Positions 27,182 to 35,427 of a DNA stretch of 64,000 nucleotides are shown here, piece after piece (position 1 is the first letter of the stretch; the number at the start of each line of letters is the position of its first letter). Source of the stretch: Sphaerisporangium perillae (GTDB lineage: Bacteria; Actinomycetota; Actinomycetes; Streptosporangiales; Streptosporangiaceae); NCBI RefSeq assembly GCF_023276435.1, contig NZ_JALLPO010000022.1, positions 62,001 to 126,000 on the forward strand, written 5' to 3'. The position numbers were made by a program, and so were the translations under genes. The notes under the pieces are model-generated. The model saw only the letters and a program-made list of their open reading frames with translations. It did no database searches and was not told where the DNA came from.

Positions 27182-27667
27182 TCAGGGACGTAGGTTGGCG
27201 AACCGGTCGCGCGTGCTCGAGGGGGTGTGGGGATACGCGCGCTCGACGGCGGCCTTGAGGTCGGCGATGGTCTGAGCGGCGATTTCGCGCCGCCAGGCCA
27301 GGTCGCCTTTGCGCATGGCCTGGGAGATCAGGCAGGTCGTGCGGTAGTCGACGTCCGCCGAGCCGTTCGGCCCCTCCTTGAGGATGCCTTCGCAGCGGAA
27401 CGCCTCCTCGGCCCCCTCGATCGCGGTCACCACGTCGAGGAGGGTGATGTCCTCCGGCCTGCGCGCCAGCCTGAAGCCGCCACGGGGGCCGGAGATGGAC
27501 GAGAGGATCCCCGCGCGGGTCAGGGCCTGCAGCTGCTTGTTCATGTAGGCCGTCGGCAGGCCGTAGAAGGCCGCCAGCCTGGCCGCCGTCACCGCCTCGC
27601 CGGGTTCGGCCCAGGTCAGGTTAAGGCAGCTGTGCAGGGCCCATTCCACGCCCTCGTTCATCCGCAT
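27182..27667 (-). CDS. Rrf2-family transcriptional regulator
   Basis: A 161-residue Rrf2/IscR-type winged-helix regulator. The DNA-binding part includes GLPTAYMNKQLQALTRAGIL and the wing SGPRGGFRLAR. Downstream lie two cysteines (FRCEGI and RTTCLI), plus one near residue 14, which may sense redox state or bind a cluster, although the tight three-Cys set of IscR/NsrR is not present. It is probably autoregulated: the palindrome 27668-27692 overlaps its own promoter. A second identical-arm site lies at the head of the cupin group downstream. Confidence 0.87.
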   Translation of the reverse strand: MRMNEGVEWALHSCLNLTWAEPGEAVTAARLAAFYGLPTAYMNKQLQALTRAGILSSISGPRGGFRLARRPEDITLLDVVTAIEGAEEAFRCEGILKEGPNGSADVDYRTTCLISQAMRKGDLAWRREIAAQTIADLKAAVERAYPHTPSSTRDRFANLRP

Positions 27668-27703
27668 ATTCTGGACATTACATGTCCAAGATTATCGGCG
27701 CAA
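27668..27703 (-). promoter_or_regulatory. rrf2 promoter with operator copy 2
   Basis: On the minus strand TTGCGC (27698-27703), 17 bases, TAATGT (27675-27680), seven bases, then ATG 27667, a leaderless design. The palindrome with arms TCCAAGAT and ATTCTGGA (27668-27692) covers the -10 box, as expected for autorepression. Confidence 0.6.
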
Positions 27704-27787
27704 GCCCGGCCCCCGACCTGACACGGCGGGCCCGTTGTGAACGTGCGTGATCCGCCGTCCGTAAACTCAGGTACGAAGGGAGCTCAT

Positions 27788-28744
27788 GTGTCCGTCGCGC
27801 CGTTGATCGTGGAAGTCGTCCGTTCCGGGTTCGTGGAGTCGGTCCATCGCGCCTGGGTGTTCGCCATGGACGCCCAAGGCAGCCCTGCGGTCGTGCACGG
27901 TGACGTCGCCGCGGCCGCCTCCCCCCGCTCGTCGATGAAGCCCATCCAGGCGCTCGGCATGCTGCGCGCCGGCCTCGAACTGGAAGGCGAGCTGCTCGCC
28001 CTCGCCTGCGGCAGCCACGCCGGGGAGGACTTCCACGTCGGCGGGGTCGCCAAGATCCTCGCGGGCGCCGGGCTGGACGAGAAGGCGCTGCAGTGCCCCG
28101 AGGATCTCCCCGGAGACCTCGCGACGGCGCACCGGGTGCTGCGCGCCGGCGGCGGGCCCGCCCGCATCACCATGAACTGCTCCGGCAAGCACGCCGCGAT
28201 GCTGGCCACCTGCGTGGCCAACGGCTGGCCGACCGGCGACTACCTCCACCCGGCCCACCCGCTGCAACGATCCATCCGCGCCACGGCCGAGGAGCTGACC
28301 GGCGAGCGCGTCGCGGCCACCGGCGTGGACGGCTGCGGCGCCCCCCTGTTCTTCTCCTCCATGGCCGGGGTCGCGCGGGCGTTCCGCACGTTCATGCTGG
28401 CCGAGCCCGGCAGCCACGAGCGGCGCATCGCGGACGCGATGCGCGCCCACCCGGAGTGGACCTCCGGGACCTCCCGGCCCGAGGTCACGCTGATGCGGGC
28501 CGTTCCCGGGCTCATGGTCAAGGCGGGCGCCGAGGCGTTCGACGCCTTCGCCTTCGAGGACGGCCACGCGGGCACCATCAAGATCGAGGACGGGGGCGCG
28601 CGGGCACGGGTGCCGGTGACGATCGCGACCCTGCGCGCGCTCGGGCTCGGCCTGGACGCCGCCGAGCTCGACGCGCTCGCCAACCCGCCGCAGTTCGGTG
28701 GCGGCCGTCCCGTTGGCGAGGTACGCGTACGCGGCCCGGTCTGA
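27788..28744 (+). CDS. Asparaginase II-family protein (type III L-asparaginase)
   Basis: A 318-residue member of the asnase_II family, typified by Rhizobium etli ReAV, which hydrolyses L-asparagine to aspartate and ammonia. The catalytic Ser-Lys region SSMKPIQA (about 48-55) and the second motif NCSGKHAAML (about 130-139) are present, with zinc-ligand cysteines in ALACGSH and NCSGKH. The frame is open further upstream, but GAAGGGAG lies five bases before GTG 27788. Stands alone, divergent from rrf2. Confidence 0.85.
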   Translation: MSVAPLIVEVVRSGFVESVHRAWVFAMDAQGSPAVVHGDVAAAASPRSSMKPIQALGMLRAGLELEGELLALACGSHAGEDFHVGGVAKILAGAGLDEKALQCPEDLPGDLATAHRVLRAGGGPARITMNCSGKHAAMLATCVANGWPTGDYLHPAHPLQRSIRATAEELTGERVAATGVDGCGAPLFFSSMAGVARAFRTFMLAEPGSHERRIADAMRAHPEWTSGTSRPEVTLMRAVPGLMVKAGAEAFDAFAFEDGHAGTIKIEDGGARARVPVTIATLRALGLGLDAAELDALANPPQFGGGRPVGEVRVRGPV

Positions 28745-28825
28745 CCGCCCGGCCCGCTTCGACCCGCCCGAGCCGGTGCGACCGCCCGAGCCGGTGCGAC
28801 CGCTCAGGCCGGGCCGGCGGAGGGT

Positions 28826-30448
28826 TCAGATCGACCGGCGGAACTGCCGGGAGGCCGAGATCGCGCCCGAGGTGGTCAGCGTGAAGGTGCGCATCGAGTC
28901 GGCGAACTTCGACAGATCCCACTCGGCGGGGCCGTGGTACCAGTAGAGGTGGTCAGCCTGCCGGCCGTCGCCGTTGAGCGAGGCCACCACCCGCGCCCAG
29001 CGGTCGACGTTGTCGAACACCACGGCATAGGGCAGGTAGCGGGAGAACAGCTCGATGCGCTGGGACGCGGGCACCTCGCCGACCTCGCCTGAGGCGAGAT
29101 AGTCGCGGAAGCCCAGCGTGTGCGCGAGGGCGGAGGCGCCGCGCGCGGTCTTGGCCGGCATGTACTGCCCGCCCACGGCCAGCGCGGCCCCCGCGATGAT
29201 CAGCGCCAGCCCGAGCAGGCCGTACGTCGTGAACCAGGCCAGCAGCACGGTGGCGAGCACGCCGAGCCCCGTGACGATCACACCGATGGTGGTCCAGCGC
29301 GTGCGGACCGAGTCCGGACGCCGGGCGAACCACCCCTGGCCGACGACGTCGCGGTACAGCGCGTCACGCACCTTGCCGAGGCCGGTCGCGAACGAGCCGT
29401 GGAGCTCCGACAGCAGCACCGAGTCGCGCCCGTCGAAGATCGCCATGTGCAGCGCGCGCTCGTAGTCGAGCAGGTCGCCCATGGGCGCGTCCGGCACCCG
29501 CACCAGCCGCCAGTCGGGGGCGTCGTAGACGCCGCGCGGCTGCTCCTCGATGTGCACGTAGCCGCGCACGGCGAGGTCCACGATGGTGGCCGTCACGTCG
29601 ATCACGTCGGCCTGCTCGTCGATCAGCGTGCCGATCTGGCCGGGACGCACCCCGTCCGGCGGCGAGAAGTGCCCGTCGCGCAGCGTGGTGACCGGGCTGC
29701 CGGCCTCGTGGTCGATGATCCGCTCGTCCCGGCCGCGGGTCCAGTACAGCAGCGCGACGCCGCCGAGGAGCAGCACCAGCAGCGCGGCGAGCGCGCCGCC
29801 GGTGACCGGGCTGAGGGTGAAGGCGTTGGAGAGCTCGAACCGCCGCTCGAGGATCGGCTTGCCGCCGCTCGCCCCGGCGGGGAAGCCCGCGACGATGGTC
29901 AGCGCCTGGGAGGGGCCGAGACCCTGCTGCTCGAACTCCGCCCGCGTGCCGCTCTCGTCCATCGAGGCCGCGGTGCAGCCGGTGGCCGCGGTCAGGTCGC
30001 CGGCGAAGCACGACAGGTTCTGCAGGGGGGCGGGACCGGTCAGCGTCACCACGGCGTTCTCCACCGGGGCCGACCAGCCGTTGACGGCGTACCAGCGCAG
30101 CTCCTCGCCGCCGCCGACCGGTGTGACGGCGCCGGTCACGTCGTACTCGATGGTCGCGGTGCCCTTGCCGCCGAGCGTGATGACGTCATCGGCCAGCGTG
30201 CCGTCGCCCTTGAAGCCCGAGACGCGGTAGACGCGGTCGTTCGCGTCGTCGTACCTGGTGCGGGTGAGCAGCGTGCGCGTGACCTGGCCGCTGTAGGAGA
30301 TCTGCTCCTTGACGTGCAGGACGCCACCGGGGCGCAGCTCCACGGTGACGTCCGTCTTCTTGACGCCGTCCGCCGCGGCCTGGGCCGGGGTGGCGACGAG
30401 GACGGTCAGCACGATCGCGAGCGCGCAGCGACGAACGAGATCCACCAT
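28826..30448 (-). CDS. DUF2207 membrane protein
   Basis: A 540-residue protein with a signal peptide (about 1-25), an exported DUF2207 domain (about 30-200), a membrane segment near 220-240, a cytoplasmic part with DGHFSPPDGVRPGQIGTLI, and a pair of C-terminal membrane segments near 385-425 followed by a YLPYAVVFDNVDRWARV cap. This architecture is common in actinobacteria and has no proven function. TAGGCT eight bases before the ATG suggests a leaderless message. Confidence 0.85.
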   Translation of the reverse strand: MVDLVRRCALAIVLTVLVATPAQAAADGVKKTDVTVELRPGGVLHVKEQISYSGQVTRTLLTRTRYDDANDRVYRVSGFKGDGTLADDVITLGGKGTATIEYDVTGAVTPVGGGEELRWYAVNGWSAPVENAVVTLTGPAPLQNLSCFAGDLTAATGCTAASMDESGTRAEFEQQGLGPSQALTIVAGFPAGASGGKPILERRFELSNAFTLSPVTGGALAALLVLLLGGVALLYWTRGRDERIIDHEAGSPVTTLRDGHFSPPDGVRPGQIGTLIDEQADVIDVTATIVDLAVRGYVHIEEQPRGVYDAPDWRLVRVPDAPMGDLLDYERALHMAIFDGRDSVLLSELHGSFATGLGKVRDALYRDVVGQGWFARRPDSVRTRWTTIGVIVTGLGVLATVLLAWFTTYGLLGLALIIAGAALAVGGQYMPAKTARGASALAHTLGFRDYLASGEVGEVPASQRIELFSRYLPYAVVFDNVDRWARVVASLNGDGRQADHLYWYHGPAEWDLSKFADSMRTFTLTTSGAISASRQFRRSI

Positions 30449-30456
30449 GGGGCGTC

Positions 30457-30462
30457 AGCCTA
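30457..30462 (-). promoter_or_regulatory. Leaderless -10 box of the DUF2207 gene
   Basis: TAGGCT on the minus strand, eight bases before ATG 30448. Confidence 0.5.
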
Positions 30463-30500
30463 GCGGGCGGCGCGAGACGGCGTAGCGAGACGCCCATGCC

Positions 30501-30953
30501 TTAACAACGGCCAACAAAAAGGACGACCTGTGCGCCACCGGCGACCGGCGCCACTGGCAGCGCCGTCAGCACCACCAGGAGCAGCGGCGGCTCGTAGATC
30601 TGCGGGCCGGCGCGCCGGGACAGGGAGGGCACCGGCCGTGGGGAGGACGCCGGGGGTGGGGAGGGCGCCGGGGGTGGGGAGGACAAGATCTCAAGGGGCG
30701 GCGGCACGTCGATGCTGGGAGTCGCGGGGGGCTGGAGCCGCAGAGGCTCGATCAGGCGCGGCCGGACTTCCAGGATATGGCCGCTGCCTGGGAACTTCGC
30801 CGCCGCCACCAGCGCGATGACGGTCAGGACGATCGCGAGCGCCGCGTCGGCGACGAGCGCTCTGCGCGACGGCCCGGTGGGGCGCTTCTCCGGGCGCACC
30901 ACATCCAGCACGTACTGCCGCCAGAGCCGTCGTTCATCTGTCTCCACCGGCAC
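30501..30953 (-). pseudogene. Truncated N-terminal part of a sensor histidine kinase (probable)
   Basis: A 150-residue frame starting with GTG 30953. It has a cytoplasmic head, a membrane segment (ALAIVLTVIALVAAAKF, about 36-53), a proline-rich loop, then PPLLLVVLTALPVA before the reading becomes unrelated and stops. The last motif matches the second membrane segment of NarL-type histidine kinases, where xALPLAxRRRYPL is usual. Reading +1 from about 30550 gives an Arg-rich continuation. No HisKA or ATPase domain follows. Probably the relic of a kinase. A small intact membrane protein is the alternative. Confidence 0.45.
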
Positions 30954-31185
30954 ATTGTCACGTCTGACTGCTTATGTCGGCATCTGCCGTAATGACCACT
31001 ACGGGATCCTTGAGGAGTACATCGCGGGGATGACGTCGCGGCCGGGTCCTCCGCGCGCGGTATCCGATGTCGGTATGACGGCCGACGCGCGTGCGCACCG
31101 GCCGCGCCTAGCTTCGTCCTGCCATCAGGCCGTCCACGGATCTTCCCGTCGAGGCGGCCGTCCCGACCGGAAGGACGAACATTCC

Positions 31186-32424
31186 ATGGGTCATGTGATC
31201 GAGCCGATCCTCCGTCGCGGCCTGGCCGCGGTTCTCGCCCTCGTGGCCTCGGCCTCCTGCGCGTCCGCGCCTGCGTCGGCGTCCGCCGAGCCCGGCCCCT
31301 CCCGGCATCCGTCCGCCGAGCCCGCCTCCGCCGGTTCTACGGCCGCGCCGAGCAGCACGCCGTATCTGCCCAAGCCGACCGGTTCACACCCGGTCGGCAC
31401 CACGTCCCTGTACCTGAAGGACGTCTCCCGCCCGGACCCGTGGGTCCCTGAGGCGAAGGCGCGGGAGCTCATGGTCTCCCTGTGGTATCCGGCGAAGTCA
31501 CCGGGCCATCGGCGGGCGCAGTACATGACGCCCAAGGAGTCCGAGCTCCTTCTGGGAGAGGGGGGAATACCCGGCCTGCGGTTGGACGTGCTGAGCGAGA
31601 CGCGGACCAACGCCTTCACCGACGTGAAACCGGCAGGGCACAAGCGCGGCCTGCCCTTGGTGGTGCTCTCGCCCGGCTTCACCAAGCCCCGCGGCACGCT
31701 GACCGCCCTCGCCGAGGATCTGGCGAGCAGGGGCTATGTAGTGGCCGCAATCGATCACACCTACGAGAACGTCGCCACGACGTTCCCCGACGGCCGGGTC
31801 ACCACGTGCGTCGCGTGCGACAACGACAGCAAGGGCCCGGAGTTCTGGGACAAGCTGGCTGGCGGCCGGGCGGCCGACGTCTCCTTCGTCCTCGACGAAC
31901 TGACCGGGTCACACCCGAAATGGAAGGGCGCTTCCCTGATCGACCCGTCGCGGATCGCGATGGCGGGCCACTCCGCGGGTGGCGCGAGCGCTCTGGCGGC
32001 CATGGCGAAGGACGACCGGTTGCGCGCCGGGATCAACATGGACGGCACCACGTACGGCTCGATCCCGGGGAGCGGGCTGTCGCGGCCGTTCCTGTTCCTG
32101 GGAACGCAGGCAAAGCACAGCCCCGGAGGCAGGGACGCGTCGTGGGAGGACGACTGGAAGCTCCTGACCGGGTGGAAGCGCTGGCTGGTGGTGGCGGGCA
32201 CGGAGCACGCGTCCTTCACCGACGTCGGGCTGCTGGCCGATCAGCTCGGCATCGACTACGGCGCCGACCTGCCCGGGGTCCGTGCCCTGGAGATCACCCG
32301 CGGGTACGTCGGAGCCTTCTTCGACCTGCACCTGCGCAAGAAGCCGCAGCCCCTGCTGGAAACCCCCTCGGCGCGCTACTCCGAGGTCAAGTTCTGCGCG
32401 CCGGACACGAAGACCTGCGAGTAG
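31186..32424 (+). CDS. Secreted PAF-acetylhydrolase-like lipase/esterase
   Basis: A 412-residue alpha/beta hydrolase with an N-terminal export signal (about 1-35; the Cys in ASASCAS could be a weak lipobox), an Ala/Ser/Pro linker and a catalytic domain similar to platelet-activating-factor acetylhydrolase isoform II. The nucleophile elbow is GHSAGGA (about residue 263), with the oxyanion region LSPGFTKPRG upstream and the catalytic His in GTEHASFTD. It should cleave lipids or esters outside the cell. AAGGA precedes ATG 31186. Stands alone. Confidence 0.85.
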   Translation: MGHVIEPILRRGLAAVLALVASASCASAPASASAEPGPSRHPSAEPASAGSTAAPSSTPYLPKPTGSHPVGTTSLYLKDVSRPDPWVPEAKARELMVSLWYPAKSPGHRRAQYMTPKESELLLGEGGIPGLRLDVLSETRTNAFTDVKPAGHKRGLPLVVLSPGFTKPRGTLTALAEDLASRGYVVAAIDHTYENVATTFPDGRVTTCVACDNDSKGPEFWDKLAGGRAADVSFVLDELTGSHPKWKGASLIDPSRIAMAGHSAGGASALAAMAKDDRLRAGINMDGTTYGSIPGSGLSRPFLFLGTQAKHSPGGRDASWEDDWKLLTGWKRWLVVAGTEHASFTDVGLLADQLGIDYGADLPGVRALEITRGYVGAFFDLHLRKKPQPLLETPSARYSEVKFCAPDTKTCE

Positions 32425-32431
32425 GAGCCGC

Positions 32432-32761
32432 CTACCAGGGTCCGTACGGGCCGCTGTTGCCGCCGCCCTTGCCGATCTCGCCGACAGCCGGCTTGACATC
32501 GGCCAGGTACACGCCCGAGCCGATGACCGAGGCGATGGTGAAGATGCTCAGCACCGACAGGTACTGCACGGCGGCGGCGAAGGCGAACAGGGTGGCCAGG
32601 CCGAGGATCAGCAGCCACATCTTCTTGCTCAGCTTGCCGGCGACGGCGAAGGCGCGGGCCGGGGTCCTGATCGCGTGGACGAGGGCCCATGCGCACATGC
32701 CGAAGGCCGCTACGGCGAGCACCCAGAAAATGAGATCCAGAAAAGTGTGAATCCCGAACAT
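32432..32761 (-). CDS. DUF2516 membrane protein
   Basis: A 109-residue membrane protein with three hydrophobic segments (about 8-28, 48-66, 70-88). It matches DUF2516, a family typically encoded next to an HbhA-like gene and an XRE regulator, as in Mycobacterium tuberculosis Rv0474-Rv0476. GGGAGAGG precedes the ATG. Role unknown. Confidence 0.82.
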   Translation of the reverse strand: MFGIHTFLDLIFWVLAVAAFGMCAWALVHAIRTPARAFAVAGKLSKKMWLLILGLATLFAFAAAVQYLSVLSIFTIASVIGSGVYLADVKPAVGEIGKGGGNSGPYGPW

Positions 32762-33071
32762 CGCGCCTCTCCCAGGGTCATGTGAACGGCCGGGCTCAGC
32801 CTAGCCCGGTCGGGGGACCTTCCGGGCGCCCGTGACGAGCGTCGCGGACCGGTCCGAACGTGCCGGCCGCCGGGGGTCTGCGGCCGGGGTAAGGCCGGGA
32901 CGGTCGGTCGGGCGGTCGCGCGAGACGGCCGCCCTACACCCATAACGCGCGCGGCCCGTCCCAGGTTCCCGGGACGGGCCGCGCGATCGGTGCGTAAGGC
33001 GATCAAGGTGCGAGGGACCGCGGGCGGCGGCCCCCCGCTCCGTGCCCGGACGAGCCGGGCGGGAGCGGAGC
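32762..33071. other. Gap of 310 bases between DUF2516 and HbhA-like genes
   Basis: No coding frame is convincing here. The region holds the perfect terminator hairpin at 32948-32985. The rest is GC-rich sequence without visible motifs. Confidence 0.5.
32948..32985 (-). terminator. Perfect 15-bp terminator after the HbhA-like gene
   Basis: CGCGCGGCCCGTCCC (32948-32962) pairs with 32971-32985 across an eight-base loop, downstream of the minus-strand stop at 33072. Confidence 0.65.
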
Positions 33072-33518
33072 TCAGGCCTTGGTGCCGGCGCCGGTGGTGC
33101 GGGTGCTCTTGCGGGGCGTGGCCGGTCGGGCGGCGATCGCCGGCTCGGCGCTCGCGGAGACGTCCTCCAGCTCCAGCGCGGCCTCGCCGGTCACCCTGCT
33201 GACGACCTTGCGGCCCCGGTTGGCGAACTCGTCGTAGAGCAGCGTCGCCTTGGCCGTGATGGTGTCGGCGTATCCCTTGGCCTTCTCCGGGAGGTCCTTG
33301 GCGACGGCCTCGGCCTTGGTCTGGACGGTCGTGGCGTACTTCCTGGCCATGGTGGGCAGGTCGCGCGCGACGGCGCCGGCCTCGGTCCGGCGGGACTGCA
33401 GGCGGTGGAACTGCTCGGGGAGCTCGCGGAGCTTCTCGACCGCGTAGTCGCCGACGCCGGCGACGGCATAGAACGGCTTGGACTCGGCGATCTTCTTGAC
33501 CTCGTCGTTGAGAGGCAT
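33072..33518 (-). CDS. HbhA-like helical protein
   Basis: A 148-residue protein that is almost entirely charged helix (about 5-105; FYAVAGVGDYAVEKLRELPE, then heptad-like KAEAVAKDLPEKAKGYADTI) with a disordered basic tail (PRKSTRTTGAGTKA). This is the layout of heparin-binding haemagglutinin HbhA, and the neighbours (XRE upstream, DUF2516 downstream) match the mycobacterial hbhA locus. The tail is much less lysine-rich than in HbhA, so adhesion need not be conserved. AGAAAGG precedes the ATG. Probably co-transcribed with the XRE gene four bases away. Confidence 0.75.
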   Translation of the reverse strand: MPLNDEVKKIAESKPFYAVAGVGDYAVEKLRELPEQFHRLQSRRTEAGAVARDLPTMARKYATTVQTKAEAVAKDLPEKAKGYADTITAKATLLYDEFANRGRKVVSRVTGEAALELEDVSASAEPAIAARPATPRKSTRTTGAGTKA

Positions 33519-33521
33519 GGG

Positions 33522-34004
33522 TTAACCTTTCTTGGGTTCCGGTTGAATGCGGCCGTTCGGCGAGGAGGTCTCTGTCTCCTCCACGGGAACCGCGTCGACC
33601 CCCTGGGGCGCCGGCTCGGTACGGGCGTTCTCGGCAGTCCGCTCCGTGCCGGCCTGCGCCTCGGCTCGGTTCTCCTTGCGAAACGACTCGTAGATATCGA
33701 TCAGCACCTGGCGTTGCCGCTCGGTGAGAGTGCGGTCGGCCACGATCGCGGCCAGCACATCGCTGTCGGGCTCGCGGTCCTCGATGAGGCCCGCCTGCAC
33801 GTAGAGCGCCTGGCTGGAGATCCGCAATCCCTTGGCGATCTGGTTCAGGATCTCCGCGCTCGGCTTGCGCAGCCCGCGCTCGATCTGGCTCAGGTAGGGG
33901 TTGGAGACCCCCGCCTGCGTGGCGAGCTGGCGCAGGGAGATCTTCGCCTGCTTCCGCTGATCGCGGATGTACTCGCCGATCGAGCCGACCTTCGGTAGTT
34001 CCAT
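33522..34004 (-). CDS. XRE-family transcriptional regulator
   Basis: A 160-residue regulator with an N-terminal helix-turn-helix (about 8-65; LRQLATQAGVSNPYLSQIER and LRKPSAEILNQIAKGL), then a helical stretch with LTERQRQVLIDIYESFRKE and a disordered tail. It is the equivalent of Rv0474 upstream of hbhA. The start is ATG 34002-34004, supported by a CATACT box six bases upstream and TTGCAT 17 bases above that. Repeated TTTGC motifs in the promoter suggest autoregulation. Confidence 0.85.
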   Translation of the reverse strand: MELPKVGSIGEYIRDQRKQAKISLRQLATQAGVSNPYLSQIERGLRKPSAEILNQIAKGLRISSQALYVQAGLIEDREPDSDVLAAIVADRTLTERQRQVLIDIYESFRKENRAEAQAGTERTAENARTEPAPQGVDAVPVEETETSSPNGRIQPEPKKG

Positions 34005-34062
34005 GCCTCTAGTATGCGTCCCTGTGCTTGCAAATGCAAACACACTGGCAAACAGTAGCAAG
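34005..34062 (-). promoter_or_regulatory. XRE promoter with repeated TTTGC elements
   Basis: On the minus strand TTGCAT, 17 bases, CATACT (34011-34016), six bases, ATG. Upstream lie several (T)TTGC repeats at intervals of 9-12 bases (TGCTTGC, TGTTTGC, TGTTTGC, TTGCAAG between about 34025 and 34062), likely operator half-sites. Confidence 0.5.
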
Positions 34063-34073
34063 CACCTGGCGGG

Positions 34074-35000
34074 TCAGCCGGGATAGATCCACAGGAGAGG
34101 CGCGGAGGCGGACAGCAGGACCGAGAAGGTGACCAGGCCGTACCGGAACCGCCGCGGAAGCGTGGCTCCGGGCTTGACCAGCCGGTTGACCCGGGCCATG
34201 ACATGCTCGCTCGTGGCTCCGAGCGCTCCGTTCGGCACCGCCCCCGCCCCCGCCGTGCCGAAGCGCAGCAGCGCGGTCGCCAGGCGTCGCGGCGAGCAGT
34301 AGCGGCGGGCATGGTCGTCCGCGGCCATCTCGACCAGCAGGGCGACCGAGGAATGGGCGTCGCGCACCACGCTCAGCCAGGGCATCGCCCAGTTCAGCGC
34401 GGTGAACGGCAGCAGGACCAGGTCGTGCCGCTCGCGGACGTGGGCGGCCTCGTGGGCCAGGACGGCGGCGAGCTCGTCCCTGCTGAGCAGCGACAGCGTG
34501 CCCGCGCTGACCACGACCTCCGACCGCAGGCCGGGCAGGCAGTACGCGGCGGCGCCCGGGTGGTCGAGGATGCGCACGCCTGGCACGCCGGGGTCGTCGT
34601 GGGCGATGAGGGACAACAGCGCGCGGTGGCGCCGCCGGGCGCGCAGGGTCTGGAACCCGGCCGCGAGCAGCACCACGATGAGCACCGCGAGGAGCGACAG
34701 GCCCGCTACCAGCGCGGTGACGCGGGGCAGGTCGTACGGCTGGAGCAGGCCGTGACCCATGCCGAAGGAGACCGCCGACTGCGCGAAGGCGTGCAGCCCG
34801 TACAGCACGCCCCTGCGGTAGGGCTCCAGCGCGTAGGCGAGCAGCGCCCCGACGCTGGCCAGACCCCAGGTGACGCCGAGCGACTGCCACAGCAGGATGG
34901 CCGCCCGTGGGGTCCGCCATGGCCATCGTGCGAACGTGAGCCGCCATGCGCCCAGCGCGCACGCCATGGCGAGCGCGGTCAGGACGGCGGCAGCGATCAC
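34074..35000 (-). CDS. M56-family membrane metallopeptidase (BlaR1-like)
   Basis: A 308-residue polytopic protein with about four membrane segments and a cytoplasmic zinc protease site HEAAHVRERHD (about 180-190), with EMAADDHA supplying the third ligand. M56 proteases paired with BlaI repressors cleave or inactivate the repressor after a signal. Unlike BlaR1 there is no penicillin-binding sensor domain, so the stimulus is open. The start overlaps the blaI-type stop by four bases. Confidence 0.88.
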   Translation of the reverse strand: MIAAAVLTALAMACALGAWRLTFARWPWRTPRAAILLWQSLGVTWGLASVGALLAYALEPYRRGVLYGLHAFAQSAVSFGMGHGLLQPYDLPRVTALVAGLSLLAVLIVVLLAAGFQTLRARRRHRALLSLIAHDDPGVPGVRILDHPGAAAYCLPGLRSEVVVSAGTLSLLSRDELAAVLAHEAAHVRERHDLVLLPFTALNWAMPWLSVVRDAHSSVALLVEMAADDHARRYCSPRRLATALLRFGTAGAGAVPNGALGATSEHVMARVNRLVKPGATLPRRFRYGLVTFSVLLSASAPLLWIYPG

Positions 35001-35353
35001 TCTTCTTCCAGCTCCGTGAGTGCTTTGCGCAGGATGTCGGCCTCGGAGCCGGAGACCGTCTGGGCGAAGCGCGTGAGCGCCGCCGAACGGTCACCGGTCA
35101 TGTCGAGGGCTTCCAGCATAAGCTCAGCGACGTATGCGTCGCGGCTCGCTCCCGGTTCGTACCGCCAGGCGCGGCCGTCGCGGGTGCGCGTGAGGAAGCC
35201 TTTGCGGGTCAGCCGGTCGAGAACCGTCATGACCGTCGTGGGGGCGAGATCGCGGTCGGCGATCAGACGGCCGACCTCCCTTGCGGTCAAGGGGGCGTCC
35301 TGGGCCCACAGGATGTCCATGATGCTGCGTTCAAGCTCGCCGAGACCCTTCAC
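34997..35353 (-). CDS. BlaI/MecI/CopY-family repressor
   Basis: A 118-residue penicillinase-type repressor: winged helix with GELERSIMDILWAQDAPLTA, LAPTTVMTVLDRLTRKGFL and a C-terminal dimerisation helix. The start is GTG 35351-35353, with TAGGCT seven bases upstream (leaderless). It overlaps the M56 protease gene in the usual repressor-protease order. The palindrome GTAGTACTAC just upstream is a good autoregulatory operator. No beta-lactamase gene is adjacent. Confidence 0.9.
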   Translation of the reverse strand: MKGLGELERSIMDILWAQDAPLTAREVGRLIADRDLAPTTVMTVLDRLTRKGFLTRTRDGRAWRYEPGASRDAYVAELMLEALDMTGDRSAALTRFAQTVSGSEADILRKALTELEEE

Positions 35354-35360
35354 GCCGGTA

Positions 35361-35382
35361 AGCCTACCTCGGGTAGTACTAC
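35361..35382 (-). promoter_or_regulatory. blaI-type promoter and operator
   Basis: TAGGCT (35361-35366, minus strand) lies seven bases before the GTG start. The perfect 10-bp palindrome GTAGTACTAC (35373-35382) lies just upstream, similar to known BlaI sites built on TAC/GTA half-sites. Confidence 0.55.
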
Positions 35383-35427
35383 GTCGTGTAGAGGCCCATC
35401 CGCCGGGCCGCCCGAGTGAAGCGAGGC

